Shown one piece after another: positions 22,369-33,330 of a stretch of 64,000 nt of DNA. The position numbers and the translations under genes are program-made. Every line of letters begins with the position of its first letter. Position 1 is the first letter of the stretch. This DNA comes from Megalobrama amblycephala (taxonomy: Eukaryota > Chordata > Actinopteri > Cypriniformes > Xenocyprididae), in the NCBI RefSeq assembly GCF_018812025.1, contig NC_063049.1:8383037-8447036 (forward strand), written 5' to 3'. The notes beneath the pieces are model-generated. The model searched no databases. It was given only the letters and a program-made list of their open reading frames with translations, and was not told the DNA's origin.

Positions 22369-23646
22369 CACTTCTACATTTGTTTGACATAATATAGATA
22401 ATTATACATAAATAATGTATTGCTCTTAAAAAGGCACATTATTGCTTCACATCTGGGTCAATAGTGGAAAATATGATATCCAGAAAAGTTACTTTTAGGT
22501 TATTTATTGTCTTCCTTCTTTTACAGTTACACGAGGAGTAAAATAAGAATTATAAATTTGATAATTAGCATGAAATTAATCATGTATATCTTATGACAGA
22601 TCTTGAACAACTTTCAGCTTGACAAAGTAAAGAAATGTTTCCTCTTTCCTCCTGCTTCAGATTGGTGAAAACCTTCTTATCCCTGTCTCTGAACACTTTG
22701 ACGTGTGTGTGATCAATACATGAGCCTGTGATTAAATTCAGCAATGTTTAGGGCAGCTTCATTCTCCGAGCTTCAGTGATCAAGGGGGGCCTTAGTCTGA
22801 CGTTTGGAGACATTTGGAAAGCCATCTAACCCTGCAGATGAGCAACCCCTCTTTTTTTTTTAGTCACTCTTTTTTTTTTTTTTTCATCCCAAGAAGCGTC
22901 TTCTGCCGATAAATTATTCCAAGCTTCACCAAAGTCTTTACGCATTTATTTTGATCTTGCTTCATAATTCACAGACTGCCGCACAATGTATTTTCTCAAA
23001 ATGCGGGTAATTCGTTGATGCAGAGCGAAGTTATGATTCATTTATACTGCTGTGACAGAATAATACGGACATGTCAAAATGCATTAAAACTGCTCAATGT
23101 CTCGCTTTTATTTTTAGATCCAATTGAGATTTTACTGATCTTGAAAAATATACGGTGTTCTGTGTTTACTTCACCTTTTGGAGACGATGTGTTATTGTCC
23201 CAATTAATTTGTTATTCCTGTCACTGCAGGCATGGTACGCGTCAAACCTGTCATCTCTCTCTGCTCCGCATCTCCAGGAAGAATGCCATTTAATTTCAAA
23301 GTAACTCCTTCATAACAGGAGAGAGTTTTCACTGAGAGCCTCTTAAGCTAAGTAAACACTGATTTGATTGCTCATCAGAGTGATGTATGGTAAATCAAGG
23401 GTGTCTTTGCTCATCTCAGCTCAGAGATCGCATGTGCTTTCAAAGGCGTTCAGTTAGAGATTCAAAGCGTGTGAAGACAGAGCGCCTGTTTTGACGCTCA
23501 TCATGAAGGCATAATCTGACCATTTAGCTCTCTCTGTGAAATGCGAATATTTGTTTTTATTGCTCATAGATGAGGGCTGAGTGCACACGTTAAATGCTGA
23601 CTCGTTCTGCAAAACTGTGATCAAAGAAGTTGTTCAGAGGCCTGTG
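22369..23646. promoter_or_regulatory. Candidate conserved non-coding block
   Basis: Unique sequence from about 22640 to 23640 with balanced composition (CGTGTGTGTGATCAATACAT, GATAAATTATTCCAAGCTTC, CTCAATGTCTCGCTTTTATT, TTGATTGCTCATCAGAGTGA), interrupted by T runs near 22855-22883. A 92-codon frame at 23015-23293 has no recognised domain, and neighbouring sequence of the same character has none. Enhancer status is inferred. Confidence 0.35.
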
Positions 23647-23651
23647 TATAT

Positions 23652-23713
<62 letters not shown>
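23647..23713. repeat. (TA)n microsatellite with TACATA units
   Basis: Begins with TATATACATATATACATATA and becomes perfect TA. Confidence 0.95.
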
Positions 23714-23715
<2 letters not shown>

Positions 23716-24999
23716 TTTCTTCCTCTTCAATACAAGTTATATCTCGAAAAACATGCATGAACATCAAAGATATGTTAAAAGATAAAGTACAACTTACCGG
23801 AATGTATCATGTTATGTAATCACTTTATTTGTGTTTCAACCGCGGAAAGACATCAATGCTTATGAAAACTACCTATGTGATAAGTTTTATACAAACATTT
23901 CAGTTTTTATTTGAGTGTGATTATTACATCTATTGTTAATTGTAACCTCTAATATTGTAGTGTACGAAATGAGAGGGTTCCCTGTATACATTGCTACATT
24001 ATTTGGGAGAGATTTTTTTTTCCTTAAAGGAATTTTTTTTATTTATTTTTTATTTTTTTTCCCTTAAGGATAATTCTGATGTCTGGTAAGGGCGTCTGGG
24101 ATCATGAGCCCCCCACTTTGGCTCCATACAGGGATTCATTCTGTTACCTGAGTGTATTTTTGCGATTTTAAAATGTTTTCTCATATCTCAGATTAATATG
24201 CATATACAAACATGAGCCATTCATTGATTTACTCTGCTGTAAAGTGTTAACACTGTGCTGCTTTTTTGTGACAGGACTCTCTGTTAGCCAAAACAGTAAC
24301 AGACTGTTCTGGAAACCTGTTTGTAAACAGACATTACTTTTTCTGTTTATTAGCATGGAAATTACACACTTTAAGGAGCCTCTTGAGGAGGAGAGTTTCA
24401 TATGTAAAAAGTTAAATAACAATAAATGCCACACAATGAGGAAATACCTAAATATATTAAAAACAAAAATAATTTTAATATAATAATTCTGTTGGACATG
24501 CATGGCAGAATCTCACATTGTTAAAAAAAAAGTTTAAATCCACAGTATAGTTGCCTTATGTTCACCGTAAATTTTAGACTAGTAGTTCTAAATTTATTAT
24601 AAATAAATAGCAACTGTATACAGTACATTAACAGTGAACAAGAAGAGGAAATTGCTGTACTATTTAAAAATGTTTAATCATTATCTAACAGCAATTTTTA
24701 AATTATTGATTATTAATCACTTTTTTAATAGATTAACTGTAATAATGTGCTGCCCACAGTACTATGGTATTTAGGTTATCATTGTGCCCAGCAGCATGAA
24801 TAATTTTAATGAATGAAATTTTATTTTGTTGCTGTTTTTGCTTTTTATTCTCACTGTTATTTAGTTGCTGATTTTTACAATTAAAAAAAGATGTTTTTTT
24901 TTTTGTGTTCAAAATTATGTTTTGTAATATTGTGGCAATTGGTGAGATTTATACTGTATTCTAATTGTAAATGCCTTATGAGCTTATTTTAAAGACCAT
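23714..24999. other. AT-rich unique region
   Basis: T-rich runs near 24008-24060. A patch at 24230-24450 (GTGTTAACACTGTGCTGC, GACTGTTCTGGAAACCTGTT) is less repetitive and could be conserved. Overlapping opposite-strand frames at 24168-24503 have no domain. Nothing else to report. Confidence 0.3.
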
Positions 25000-25382
25000 T
25001 AGCTGGGTTTCCATCCAAACATGGAGCGAATCTTTTCAAAGTTCGCAAACAAAAACAAAAAAACAAAAAACAAATGCAAATTAGGTGTGTTTCCATCAAA
25101 TTGTTCGAGTGGATGACAGTGGTATTGGTAACCTAGTAACCAGTAATAAATAAAACACCATCAGCGGAATCAGCTGATTAGTCATGTGGGTTTAATGTTC
25201 ACTTTGTCAGAATTCCCATTATTCCATCTCCCATTATTCGCATGAACTCTTTTCGCACAAGTCAAAAACCACCTCAAGTGAGCGTAAAAAAAAGGGATTT
25301 TTTATTTTTATTTTTTCCATGACTTGTTTCTGATATGATACTTCAAAATGTGCATAAAAACAGTGTGATGAAAACATAGCTA
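25000..25382. mobile_element. MITE with TAGCTGGGTTTCCATC ends
   Basis: The left end TAGCTGGGTTTCCATCCAAA mirrors the right end GTGATGAAAACATAGCTA. A second TTTCCATCAAATTGTTCG lies near 25090. About 380 bp, non-coding, with A-rich interior runs. Confidence 0.65.
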
Positions 25383-25464
25383 CTGACTATAGCACTGTGA
25401 ATAAGAAAGACAAATAAGGTCCAAGTCAAAGTGAACACCGATCACCATAATGGTGACTATTTAC

Positions 25465-26557
25465 TAGGGGTGTGACGAGACCAGTATCTCACGAGACGAG
25501 ACGAGACTCGAGATTGAGTTCACGAGACGAGACAAGATGGCGAAATACATGACTAGAAAAAATATTCTGCAGGTGTATTTGAAATGTTTTAACTAATCAT
25601 TTTGTAATGAATGTCATTTCAGTTCTACTTTCTGAGACTGAATTATCATATGCAGTAAAAGACAACAATACTCAAGTAATGTAAAAGGTTTTGCCACTAA
25701 CTCAACTGACTGACTTCCCTCCTGTATGATTTCAGTCTCTTCAGATCTTACTGTACATGAATTATGAGCTTCTACAGCTTTTGACCTCCTAACTGAACTC
25801 CTCTCCACAATCTGATCACAGAAATAAAAACAGTATAAATAAAAATGGTAACACTTTACAATAAGGTCTCATTTATTAACATTAATGTATTAACCAACAT
25901 CAACTAACAACAAGCAATATATTTGCTACAGTATTTATTAATCTTTGTTAGTTGATAAAAATAGTCATTCATTGTTAGTTCATGATAGTTCACAGTGCAT
26001 TAACTAATGTTAACAAATGAAACCTTATTGTTTGTACTAGTAAATAATAATAAGAGAAAACTGTTATTCATTTTTATGGTAACACTTTACAATAAGTGCA
26101 ACCATCGCACTCTCTCAATATTCAAAGATCAAATAAGACCACATTTTTCTTTGATACAGAGCTGAGAGATGGTTACAACTACACTGCCCAGCCTAAAATA
26201 GCTTTCATATTGAGAAATATCTGTATTCATCAGTGAGCCGCTTTCAAAATGCGGGGTATTGAAATCACGTTTGAATGCGCGCGCGCGTTTACTTTCACTT
26301 TTAAACGGTCGCGCGTACTCTGTAAATATGGAGCGGCGGCGACCGTTATCCAACTGAATTAAATGTTTTTTTTTATTTAAATACAAAGCAAAACGACAGT
26401 GGAGGCATAATGTAAACGTAGCGGTGGCATATTCTTTCCTAATTATCCTAACACTCTGTCATGGCAACATCACGAGACTACTTTTCGCCTCGACGAGAAA
26501 TCTCGTCACAGTTTAGTCTCGCGAGATCTCGTGCCACGAGATCTCGTCACACCCCTA
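25465..26557. mobile_element. Non-autonomous hAT element (TAGGGGTGTGACGAGA ends) with 8-bp target duplication
   Basis: The left end TAGGGGTGTGACGAGACCAG and right end CTCGTCACACCCCTA are inverted complements. The flanking octamer CTATTTAC is exactly repeated at 25457-25464 and 26558-26565, the 8-bp duplication made by hAT transposases. The sub-ends are rich in CGAGA/TCTCG. It contains a GC-rich patch near 26270-26345 and a nested MITE fragment (25857-26100). An 85-codon minus frame (26129-26386) has no transposase motif I can identify. Confidence 0.9.
25857..26100. mobile_element. Nested MITE fragments (GGTAACACTTTACAATAAG)
   Basis: GGTAACACTTTACAATAAGG begins at 25857 and the same end recurs in direct orientation at 26078. 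Between them, CATTAACTAATGTTAACAAA and TTAACATTAATGTATTAACC are the internal arms of a common cyprinid MITE. The expected inverted right end is missing, so this is a truncated copy followed by the start of another. Both lie inside the hAT element. Confidence 0.7.
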
Positions 26558-26565
26558 CTATTTAC

Positions 26566-27560
26566 ACTATTATCCAACGATGCTGAGCAATGTTATTTAA
26601 CAGTAATTTGTTGTGTCATAAAAAAGACCTATAGCATGCATTGATTTCACAGTAACATTCTAAATGCAGAAATTACTGGTAAATGTTGCATATAATGTTT
26701 TGCAGTGAATAATTCAAAACATGTATAATGAATTTTAAAGAACGTGATCGCATGAACAAACTACTTACAACAGGCTTATTTATTTTAACCTTCAGAATTT
26801 TTTCACAGAACAAGGTCTTTCTAAAGGCATAAGCAACAAAAATAGCAAGTATCTGTTCAGGGAACTAGAGAGATGGAGTGAACAAGAGAAAAGCTGAAAG
26901 AATGAAAGGCAAGAAGCTTTTTTCCCCCCTCCACTGCAGCCTACAAGGATTTTTTTGTGTGTGCTGTTATGGTTCATCATTATTAAATGTCTCTTGTTAG
27001 ATGGAAGAGGCGCTATATCAAAAACAGCCATTCATCAGGAGCCAGGGCAGACAGCTCTCATCTGACCTCTGCTGCAATAATACCGCATCAACTAGGCCAA
27101 CTACCCAGTTTAGCGGCAGAGCAGAGAGCAGCGACCGGAGGGAAGATTAAGTGCACTGCTTCAGCTCTCCGCTCCCCCGGGCTCTTCTGCCTGATGTTGT
27201 ATTGATTGCAAAAGTTTACCAGTAAGTATCACAAACAACAATAGCCAGGTCAACGTTCACTGAGGCCTGAATGGTTATTCCCTGATGGGAGGGGAGCCGG
27301 CAGAGATCTCTGGGCTAAAGCTGAGCCATCATCGGGTCGAGAGAGGAGCGGTACAGGGTTGGTTGTGCCGGACCACTCCTCCTGACATTTAGGAAAGCGA
27401 TATGTCAAAGCGAAGAGGAGAGAAAGAGAGTAAAGAGAGAGGGGCTGTGAGATAATTATAAGCCTTTATATTTATAAAAGGCTCCATCGACAAACTGTCC
27501 TCCACATCTGCCTTGCAGCGCACAGGCCTGTTAAGAGCTCTCAGTACCCCTCTATCCATC
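26566..27560. promoter_or_regulatory. Unique region with candidate conserved element (26980-27560)
   Basis: 26566-26980 is unremarkable. From 26980 sequence is balanced and repeat-free (GACCTCTGCTGCAATAATAC, GAAGATTAAGTGCACTGC, TGTTGTATTGATTGCAAAAG, CGGGTCGAGAGAGGAGCG). The 72-codon frame at 26987-27205 has no recognised domain. A candidate enhancer by composition only. Confidence 0.35.
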
Positions 27561-27879
27561 TAATTACTCCGATATCTTTTTCTGCCTCTCGTATATAAAA
27601 CACGCTACGCGCTACGTTCGGTAATGCCAGTGTCGGTGTAAACTTCCAGACAGTTAATCAAAGGCTGGATTTTCGTGTTTGTGTTTTGGTAGAATGTTCT
27701 AGGCTCTCAATGATAGATATGGTTTGGGGTATCTCTTTCACCCATTTTATCATCCATCAAGTAACAGCACACCACTCCAATACAAGCTACATAATTTAAG
27801 GTGTCACACTAGTCCTTGAATATGAGCAATCGTAATGGCAAATGGCACTAACATAAGCAGAAAAACGCTGATTGTGTTT

Positions 27880-28400
27880 GATCGGCCTCTTCTACAGATT
27901 GAGGGGCTTTAAGGCATGCATGCAGTCACCGTAAGCGGCAACCGAGCAGATCTGACCTGAGATCGGCTCGTCTGGGCTGGACTGAGTGATGGCGACTCCT
28001 TGGCCTCTGCGCCAAGGCCACCTCGCAGCCTTTCATCACACCGCCCGCGCGTGTCATCATCAAGAGACCGCTGCCTGCGCGTGTCATCATCAGGGGACTG
28101 CGGTGCGGCGCTGCGGCTGGCTCTGTGGGTGTAATCGTGTGATTTGAAGTTGTGACAGCGTAATGACACACAGAGCGGTGGAGTGGAGAGCGCCGCCCTG
28201 TGCTAGTCAACCCCTCCCGCAACCCGTCTCTGGCTCTCTCCTTCTGGTCTCTGAGGTGAAATTGAGATTTATTGCTGTGAAGAGAAACGCTCTTAATTTC
28301 GAATATATTTCATTTAATGAGCTGCATTAATGGTAATTGCACTACTAAGAAGTGCAGCCTGTTTAAATTGCCTCCCCTTTGTTGTTTTCCTCCTCCATTT
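27880..28400. promoter_or_regulatory. CpG-rich patch followed by homeodomain-site-rich segment
   Basis: 27900-28230 is CpG-dense. It includes a 30-bp tandem duplicate (GCGCGTGTCATCATCA starts at 28047 and 28077) and a small hairpin TTGGCCTCTGCGCCAAGGCC. It then passes into AACGCTCTTAATTTCGAATA, CATTTAATGAGCTGCATTAA and TGGTAATTGCAC, dense in TAAT cores. No supported gene; two minus frames in the CpG patch are biased by composition. A candidate CpG-island and enhancer pair. Confidence 0.35.
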
Positions 28401-28469
28401 TCAAGATGCCTGTGATAATCTGAGGTTTGGAAGACAGCGGACTCAAATGACATCTGACTGGAAGCGGGA

Positions 28470-28640
28470 TGTCAGGGATAGTTCAGGGCACAGTCCACCC
28501 AAAAATTAATATTCTGTCATCATTTACTCAACTTCAACTTCAAGTCCTTTATGAAAGTGTCTCTCCTCTGTAGAACATTAAATAAGATATTTTGAAGAAT
28601 GTCTTTTGTAAAGTCAACACGGTCCACAGCAACATTGCTG
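28470..28640. mobile_element. Degenerate left arm of an Angel-like MITE
   Basis: AGTCCACCCAAAAATTAATATTC and TGTCATCATTTACTCA are recognisable left-arm words; the right arm is absent. Confidence 0.5.
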
Positions 28641-28669
28641 TCGTGTTGGTTTGTTTTTTAGTCTATAGC

Positions 28670-30108
28670 CAGGCCTGGACTGGTAATCTGGCATACCGGG
28701 CAAATGCCCGGTGGGCCGACGCACTTGAGGGCGGGGCCGCTATATGATATGATTTTTTTTAATAAACATAAAATTGGCCAACGACCGGCCCATAAAGCAG
28801 GGACAGCGGCCCATTGGTTCATTTTCCATACTGACACTGGGCTGGCCCAATCACATCTCTTAACAGACTCCACCCCGTCCCCTCTGTTTCGCCAGAACAT
28901 CTGTGGATTAGGAGGATGGAGAAACAAAAGCGCAAGTGCAAGGGGGGTGCGGAGAAGTTGCGGGCAAAAAAATCAAAAAAATTAGAGGTTGATGCCTCAA
29001 CGTGCAAAAATTACTGGCATGTTTAGTGCGGTTACTGTAGCTTCAGTTTCCAAACCTACAGTACCTGACGTGCAAAAACAGGTGAACATAGAAGAACATG
29101 GAGGAGACACCTGTAAGGCCGAGGAGCAGCAGGTGTCTGACAGTGAAGCCAATGAGGGACAGAGTAAGCAGGAGAGTATAATAGAAACGGTAAGCAGGGT
29201 TACATGATTAACAGCGAGGGACTCGTGATGCGACGACGACGACGATGATGCTTAAATGAATGAATATTATAAGACAACATAATCGTCGTCGTTATTATAA
29301 AGTCAGACTGTCACCTACTGCACTGGTCACTTAGTCAGCTAAAGTCAAATAGCACAACAAAAGTTATTTTGCACTGTTTTTTGTAGTTAGCAGTGTGCCC
29401 TTGTAGCTTTCAGAGTTCACTTATGCAGTAACGGCCCTTCTCATAGAAAAACCTGAAATGATGCAATTTGATTTTTCAAAAAAAAAAAATTCAGGTTATT
29501 ATTATAATGTAATATTATGTGTTTATTTCACAACGAGACTATAGGTGTCTATTTATAGCTGTTAGTCGTGATGATGGTCTACTAGATCTCACTTTTCAGC
29601 TAAAAAGTTATGTTTTGTAGCTCTTGTACCCTATTACTCTGGTATGAACACTTGGTTGTTTATGGCAAGTGAATAACATGAATATCATTTTATTAGGACG
29701 TTTTTTGTGAGTAATTTGGTAGTATAGTTTTCTTTTTCATTGTTTTTAATGGGGAGTATCTAAACAATGAGAGGTAAATGTTTGACACTTAAACAGGGGT
29801 TTGTGCTCTTTAAAACAAAGTATATTTGTAATTGTAAATTATAGTTTTTCTGCTGTCTGTTTCATTGAAAAAAAAAAAAAAAAAAATTCTTTATAGAATT
29901 ATCAGTATTCTACATCCACGTTCTAAGGGTTAACTAGCTTGTATAACATGGAGCACATTGTCCATCTAGAAATCCTACTCTTACTAAGTGTATTTTTAAT
30001 AACTCTACCAATTAATTGTAATACTCTGGTGGGTGGTGTCCGACCGATTGTGGTGGGCCGGTCTGAGCAAAAATGCCAGGGCCATTTTTTTGTCCCAGTC
30101 CAGCCCTG
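28670..30108 (+). mobile_element. Deletion-derived hAT element (CAGGGCTGGACTGG ends) with 8-bp target duplication
   Basis: The left end CAGGCCTGGACTGGTAAT mirrors the right end CCCAGTCCAGCCCTG. TCTATAGC is duplicated exactly at 28662-28669 and 30109-30116. The GC-rich subterminal parts (GGGCAAATGCCCGGTGGGCC on the left, GGTGGGCCGGTCTGAG on the right) are typical of this hAT group. Only the first transposase exon remains (28916-29189); the rest of the enzyme is deleted, so this copy is non-autonomous. (CGA)n lies at about 29230-29248. Confidence 0.9.
28916..29189 (+). pseudogene. First exon of a hAT (zinc-finger MYM/TTF-type) transposase, frameshifted
   Basis: ATG at 28916 opens a basic N-terminus (KRKCKGGAEKLRAKKSKK) typical of the long hAT transposases with zinc-finger and HAT dimerisation domains. 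The frame stops at 29024. The expected continuation (AKITGMFSAV) is present at about 29005-29034 in another frame, so a small indel has broken the reading frame. An acidic linker follows, with a splice donor ACG|GTAAGC after 29189. No downstream exons, zinc-finger core or hAT dimer domain are present before the right TIR. The family call is from memory of such N-termini; moderate certainty. Confidence 0.65.
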
Positions 30109-30116
30109 TCTATAGC

Positions 30117-30330
30117 TGTGTAGTTGGGCCTGTAGATTTGCTGTTTAGCTGTGTTACTGGGTCTGTAGATGAGTGGTGTAGTTGGGATGCTTGTTGATGG
30201 TTTGCTGTTTCCCAGCATGTGCCTCTGAACCAGCATAAGGTAAGTTTTGCATGCTGGGACCAGCTTGGGATTCTGGTGTTCAGGTGGACCAGCATATGTT
30301 GTCTTTTGGGTGCACAACAAAACTTGCGTA
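30117..30330. repeat. Low-order repeat with GTAGTTGGG and CCAGCATG words
   Basis: Repeating GCTGTGT(A/T)(G/A)(T/C)TGGG(C/T)CTGTAGAT words (30113-30165) are followed by GAACCAGCATAAGG, GCATGCTGGGACCAGCTTGG and GTGGACCAGCATATG, a dispersed GCTGGTCCAGCATG-type repeat. No gene is seen. Confidence 0.5.
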
Positions 30331-30551
30331 TGTGTTAAAAGTTGTTGAAGTCACCATCGATGTTCCTCTAAGCTGTGCACTTCTGATGCCGCGGCCGTGC
30401 AGAAAGAATAATTGCCGCGCTGAGGGCAGACTCAGACATGAAATCATGTGTGTAAATCCATTTGATTGTAGTTTAAATGAGAAATAATTGCAATGCTCTG
30501 GTCAACCGCTATAGAGTTAGAACCGGTGAATGCAGTTTACAGGTTTACATA

Positions 30552-31509
30552 CACTGTAAAAAAAATCCCAGTAAAATTTACGGTAAAAAAACGGCAGCTG
30601 TGGTTGCCAGAACCTTACCGTAAAAAATACAGTAGCAACGTAAAAAAAATCTGTTAAATTTACGGTAAAATAACGTATTTCATTAACTGATATAATGTTA
30701 ATTTACCAACCTAATGAAGTACTAATATCTGTTTTGTACCTTTATAATACACTGACAGTCACCAAACACAGTGGTGATAAGAGTCACATGATGAATCAAA
30801 GTTCATCACAAGCAGCTTTTCCACAAGCTGAGAAGGACAACACTAACATATAGAAGGTGCACACAGTGTCATTCACACACACACTAAACACCATCATGGT
30901 AACATGCATGAAATTTAAAAAATGCAATAAACATTAATTTAACAACATTAGATGTAACATAAAACCCTAATGCAGTGGTTCCCAAACCTGTCCTGGAGGA
31001 CCCACAGCCCTGCACATTTTCCATGTCTCCCTATTTCTGACACACCCATTTCAGGTCTTGCTGTCTCTACTAATGAGCACATGAGTTGAATCAGGTGTGA
31101 TATATGAGGGAAACATATAAAATGTGCAGGGTTGGGGGTCCTCCAGGACAGGTTTGGGAACCGCTGCCCTAATGTACATAACTGATTAGAAAAAAATGAG
31201 AAAAACTAAGAAGAAACAGAGTTATTTCAACGAAAATATATCAAATGTGAAGTGCCACGCAGGGAATTGTGGGAATGTCAATTTATGATTTTTCACTGTA
31301 AATTTTACAATGAATTGTTATTTTTCACTTCCAAAAACTGTGAATTTAACGGTATTTTACCGTAAAATTACATTAAATGTACCGTTAGATCTATTACAGT
31401 TATTCACTGTATATAGTTTGGAAACTTTCTGTGAACCAATTGACAGTTTTTCACCACAGCATTTTTACAGTCTTTTACTGTTAAAATCACAGTCATTTTT
31501 TACAGTGTA
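30552..31509. mobile_element. TACACTGTAAAAAA MITE carrying a nested hAT MITE
   Basis: Starts CACTGTAAAAAAAATCCC and ends CATTTTTTACAGTGTA. GGCAGCTGTGGTTGCCAG and CACCATCATGGTAACATGCA align with the copy at 20684-21454. The interior is interrupted at 30973-31166. Subterminal ACGGTAAAA/TTTTACCGT words are repeated on both sides and could pair. Confidence 0.85.
30973..31166. mobile_element. 194-bp hAT MITE (CAGTGGTTCCCAAACC) with 8-bp target duplication
   Basis: The left end CAGTGGTTCCCAAACCTGTC and right end GACAGGTTTGGGAACCGCTG are inverted complements with one mismatch over 24 bp. CCCTAATG is duplicated at 30965-30972 and 31167-31174. The uninterrupted target is visible in the related host element at 21122-21129. 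The CAG-starting ends and 8-bp duplication place it in the hAT superfamily. Non-coding. Confidence 0.95.
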
Positions 31510-31940
31510 GAAAGAGAACGATGTGAGCGCGTGTGAGAGGGTCTGAGCCAAATCAGTTGCGGTAAGAATACTGTCATGACTCAATACGAGAGGCAACGCA
31601 AAACGAAAAGAAATGTGAAATAAAACGTGATGTTTTAATGACAAGTGACGGAAATAACGGATGATGGGCACAGAATGCTAACAAAACTCTGAGACATTTA
31701 CAATCACACACCCACCACAGGTGTGGCTTGCAAACTCAAAATACATCAGTGATATACCTCAGTTTAAATATATTATTGTGTGTGGTGGTGCTGTGGGTTT
31801 CAGGGATGTTTAGATAACTATAAAAGAGTTAACTTAGCTAAATATTTTTAAGAAAAGTTAACTATCAGATCTGTTTGAATGATTCAGTTTGTTTTCATAT
31901 AATACTAAAACAAATTGAAGCATTTAAACTGATATAATAA
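31510..31940. other. Unique region
   Basis: No gene or named repeat. Short open frames near 31465-31671 overlap the MITE end and are not supported. Confidence 0.3.
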
Positions 31941-32028
31941 GATTATATTATATTATATTATATTATATTATATTATATTATATTATATTATATTATATTA
32001 TATTATATTATATTATATTATTATAATG
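31941..32028. repeat. (ATATT)n microsatellite
   Basis: About sixteen perfect ATATT units, the same pentamer as at 5041-5094. Confidence 0.95.
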
Positions 32029-32451
32029 TAAGCCTAATAAATAATTGATCTCACAAGGTGATTGTTTAGGGCTCTTTGCCACAAAAAAACCTCCTGGTAT
32101 AGAAAATCTGGGAAATTCATAAGCAATAAACAACATGTAATTTTGATTATTTTGCTAATTTACTATACAAAAGCACATTATGGTTGTCCCAAACTATCAG
32201 TCTAACTGCTCATATTATATAATTATAAAGAACTGAACTGTCCCGCAGGAGATTTTTAAATAATTTTTTAATAGAATTTCTTGGTAAAGACTGGTACAGT
32301 TAACACAGCAATGTGAATAAATCTCAAGTAACCTAAAATGTGCTTAATTTAGTGACTGAACTGCTTGTTTTCACTAAGTTACATCAAAGGTCAAATAAAA
32401 TAGAAATGGCACATTAAAGTTAAAAGTTACAGTTGCATGATAAAAAATGAT

Positions 32452-32497
<46 letters not shown>

Positions 32498-33330
32498 ACG
32501 TTGGTTGTACAGGTCTGATATAAAGAATGTTTTTGCTCAGGTGGCCAAAATGTGCACTCAACAGAGAAAAGTTTTGCTCAGCGAGAAAAAGAAATTAGAG
32601 GGAATAATGGTCACCATTATGGTGATCAGTGTTCACTTTAGTTGGGCCCTTGGCCCTTGACATTTAGTTGAATTAATTCTCTTTCAGCAATTGTTGAAAG
32701 ACTATATTTCATGCATGCTCTAGACTGCAATGAGACCTTTTACTATGTACACTTTTTGGGATCAGTGACTGACAGCTGGATTTTGACATGCAAGTTCCCA
32801 AATGACCATTGAAGTTTTTAAAAACAGCAGCTGTCAATTTTGAGCTTCCATTATCAGTAGCACTTTCTAAGCAAGATCTCTTCTCATAAACCCTGTTATT
32901 GAACAATCTACTTATGATTATGCTGTTATTTGGCATTTTTCTTTGTTTTCATACTGTATCTTGAAACAGGAGACAAACCCTTTGATCGCTGAAACGTTTC
33001 ACCAGTTTGAATTTTTACTTTGAAACTTCAGATGACATTGATTAATAACATAATAGGCTAATAACATAATAACTAAAACAATTACATTTTTCAGTTCTAC
33101 TGTCAACAGAGGAAACAAAAGAAAGTTATAATTATATATTACAATTAATCACTGATAACCGTGATCATTTTGGTCACTATATAATCATGATATGAAATGT
33201 CCATACTGTTTTACGTGTAAATAAAGTGGTGTTTTAGTCTTTAGCTTTGTCGTTGGAACTGTAGATTAGTTTTCGGTCTTTAGAGGTGTAGTTTGTTCTG
33301 TAAGTGTGTTGTTTAATCTTTAGCTGAGGT
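32029..33330. other. AT-rich unique region with a (TG)n run
   Basis: (TG)n at about 32453-32495. At 32606-32645 a 40-bp segment (GGTCACCATTATGGTGATCA...GTTCACTTTAGTTGGG) is the inverted match of 25421-25460. 33220-33320 holds repeated TTTAGTCTTTAGCT-like words related to 30117-30165. No gene. Confidence 0.4.

Noticed and set aside
26129..26386. hAT transposase fragment on the minus strand
   Set aside because: It lies in a hAT element but shows no BED finger, catalytic or dimerisation motif that I can identify.
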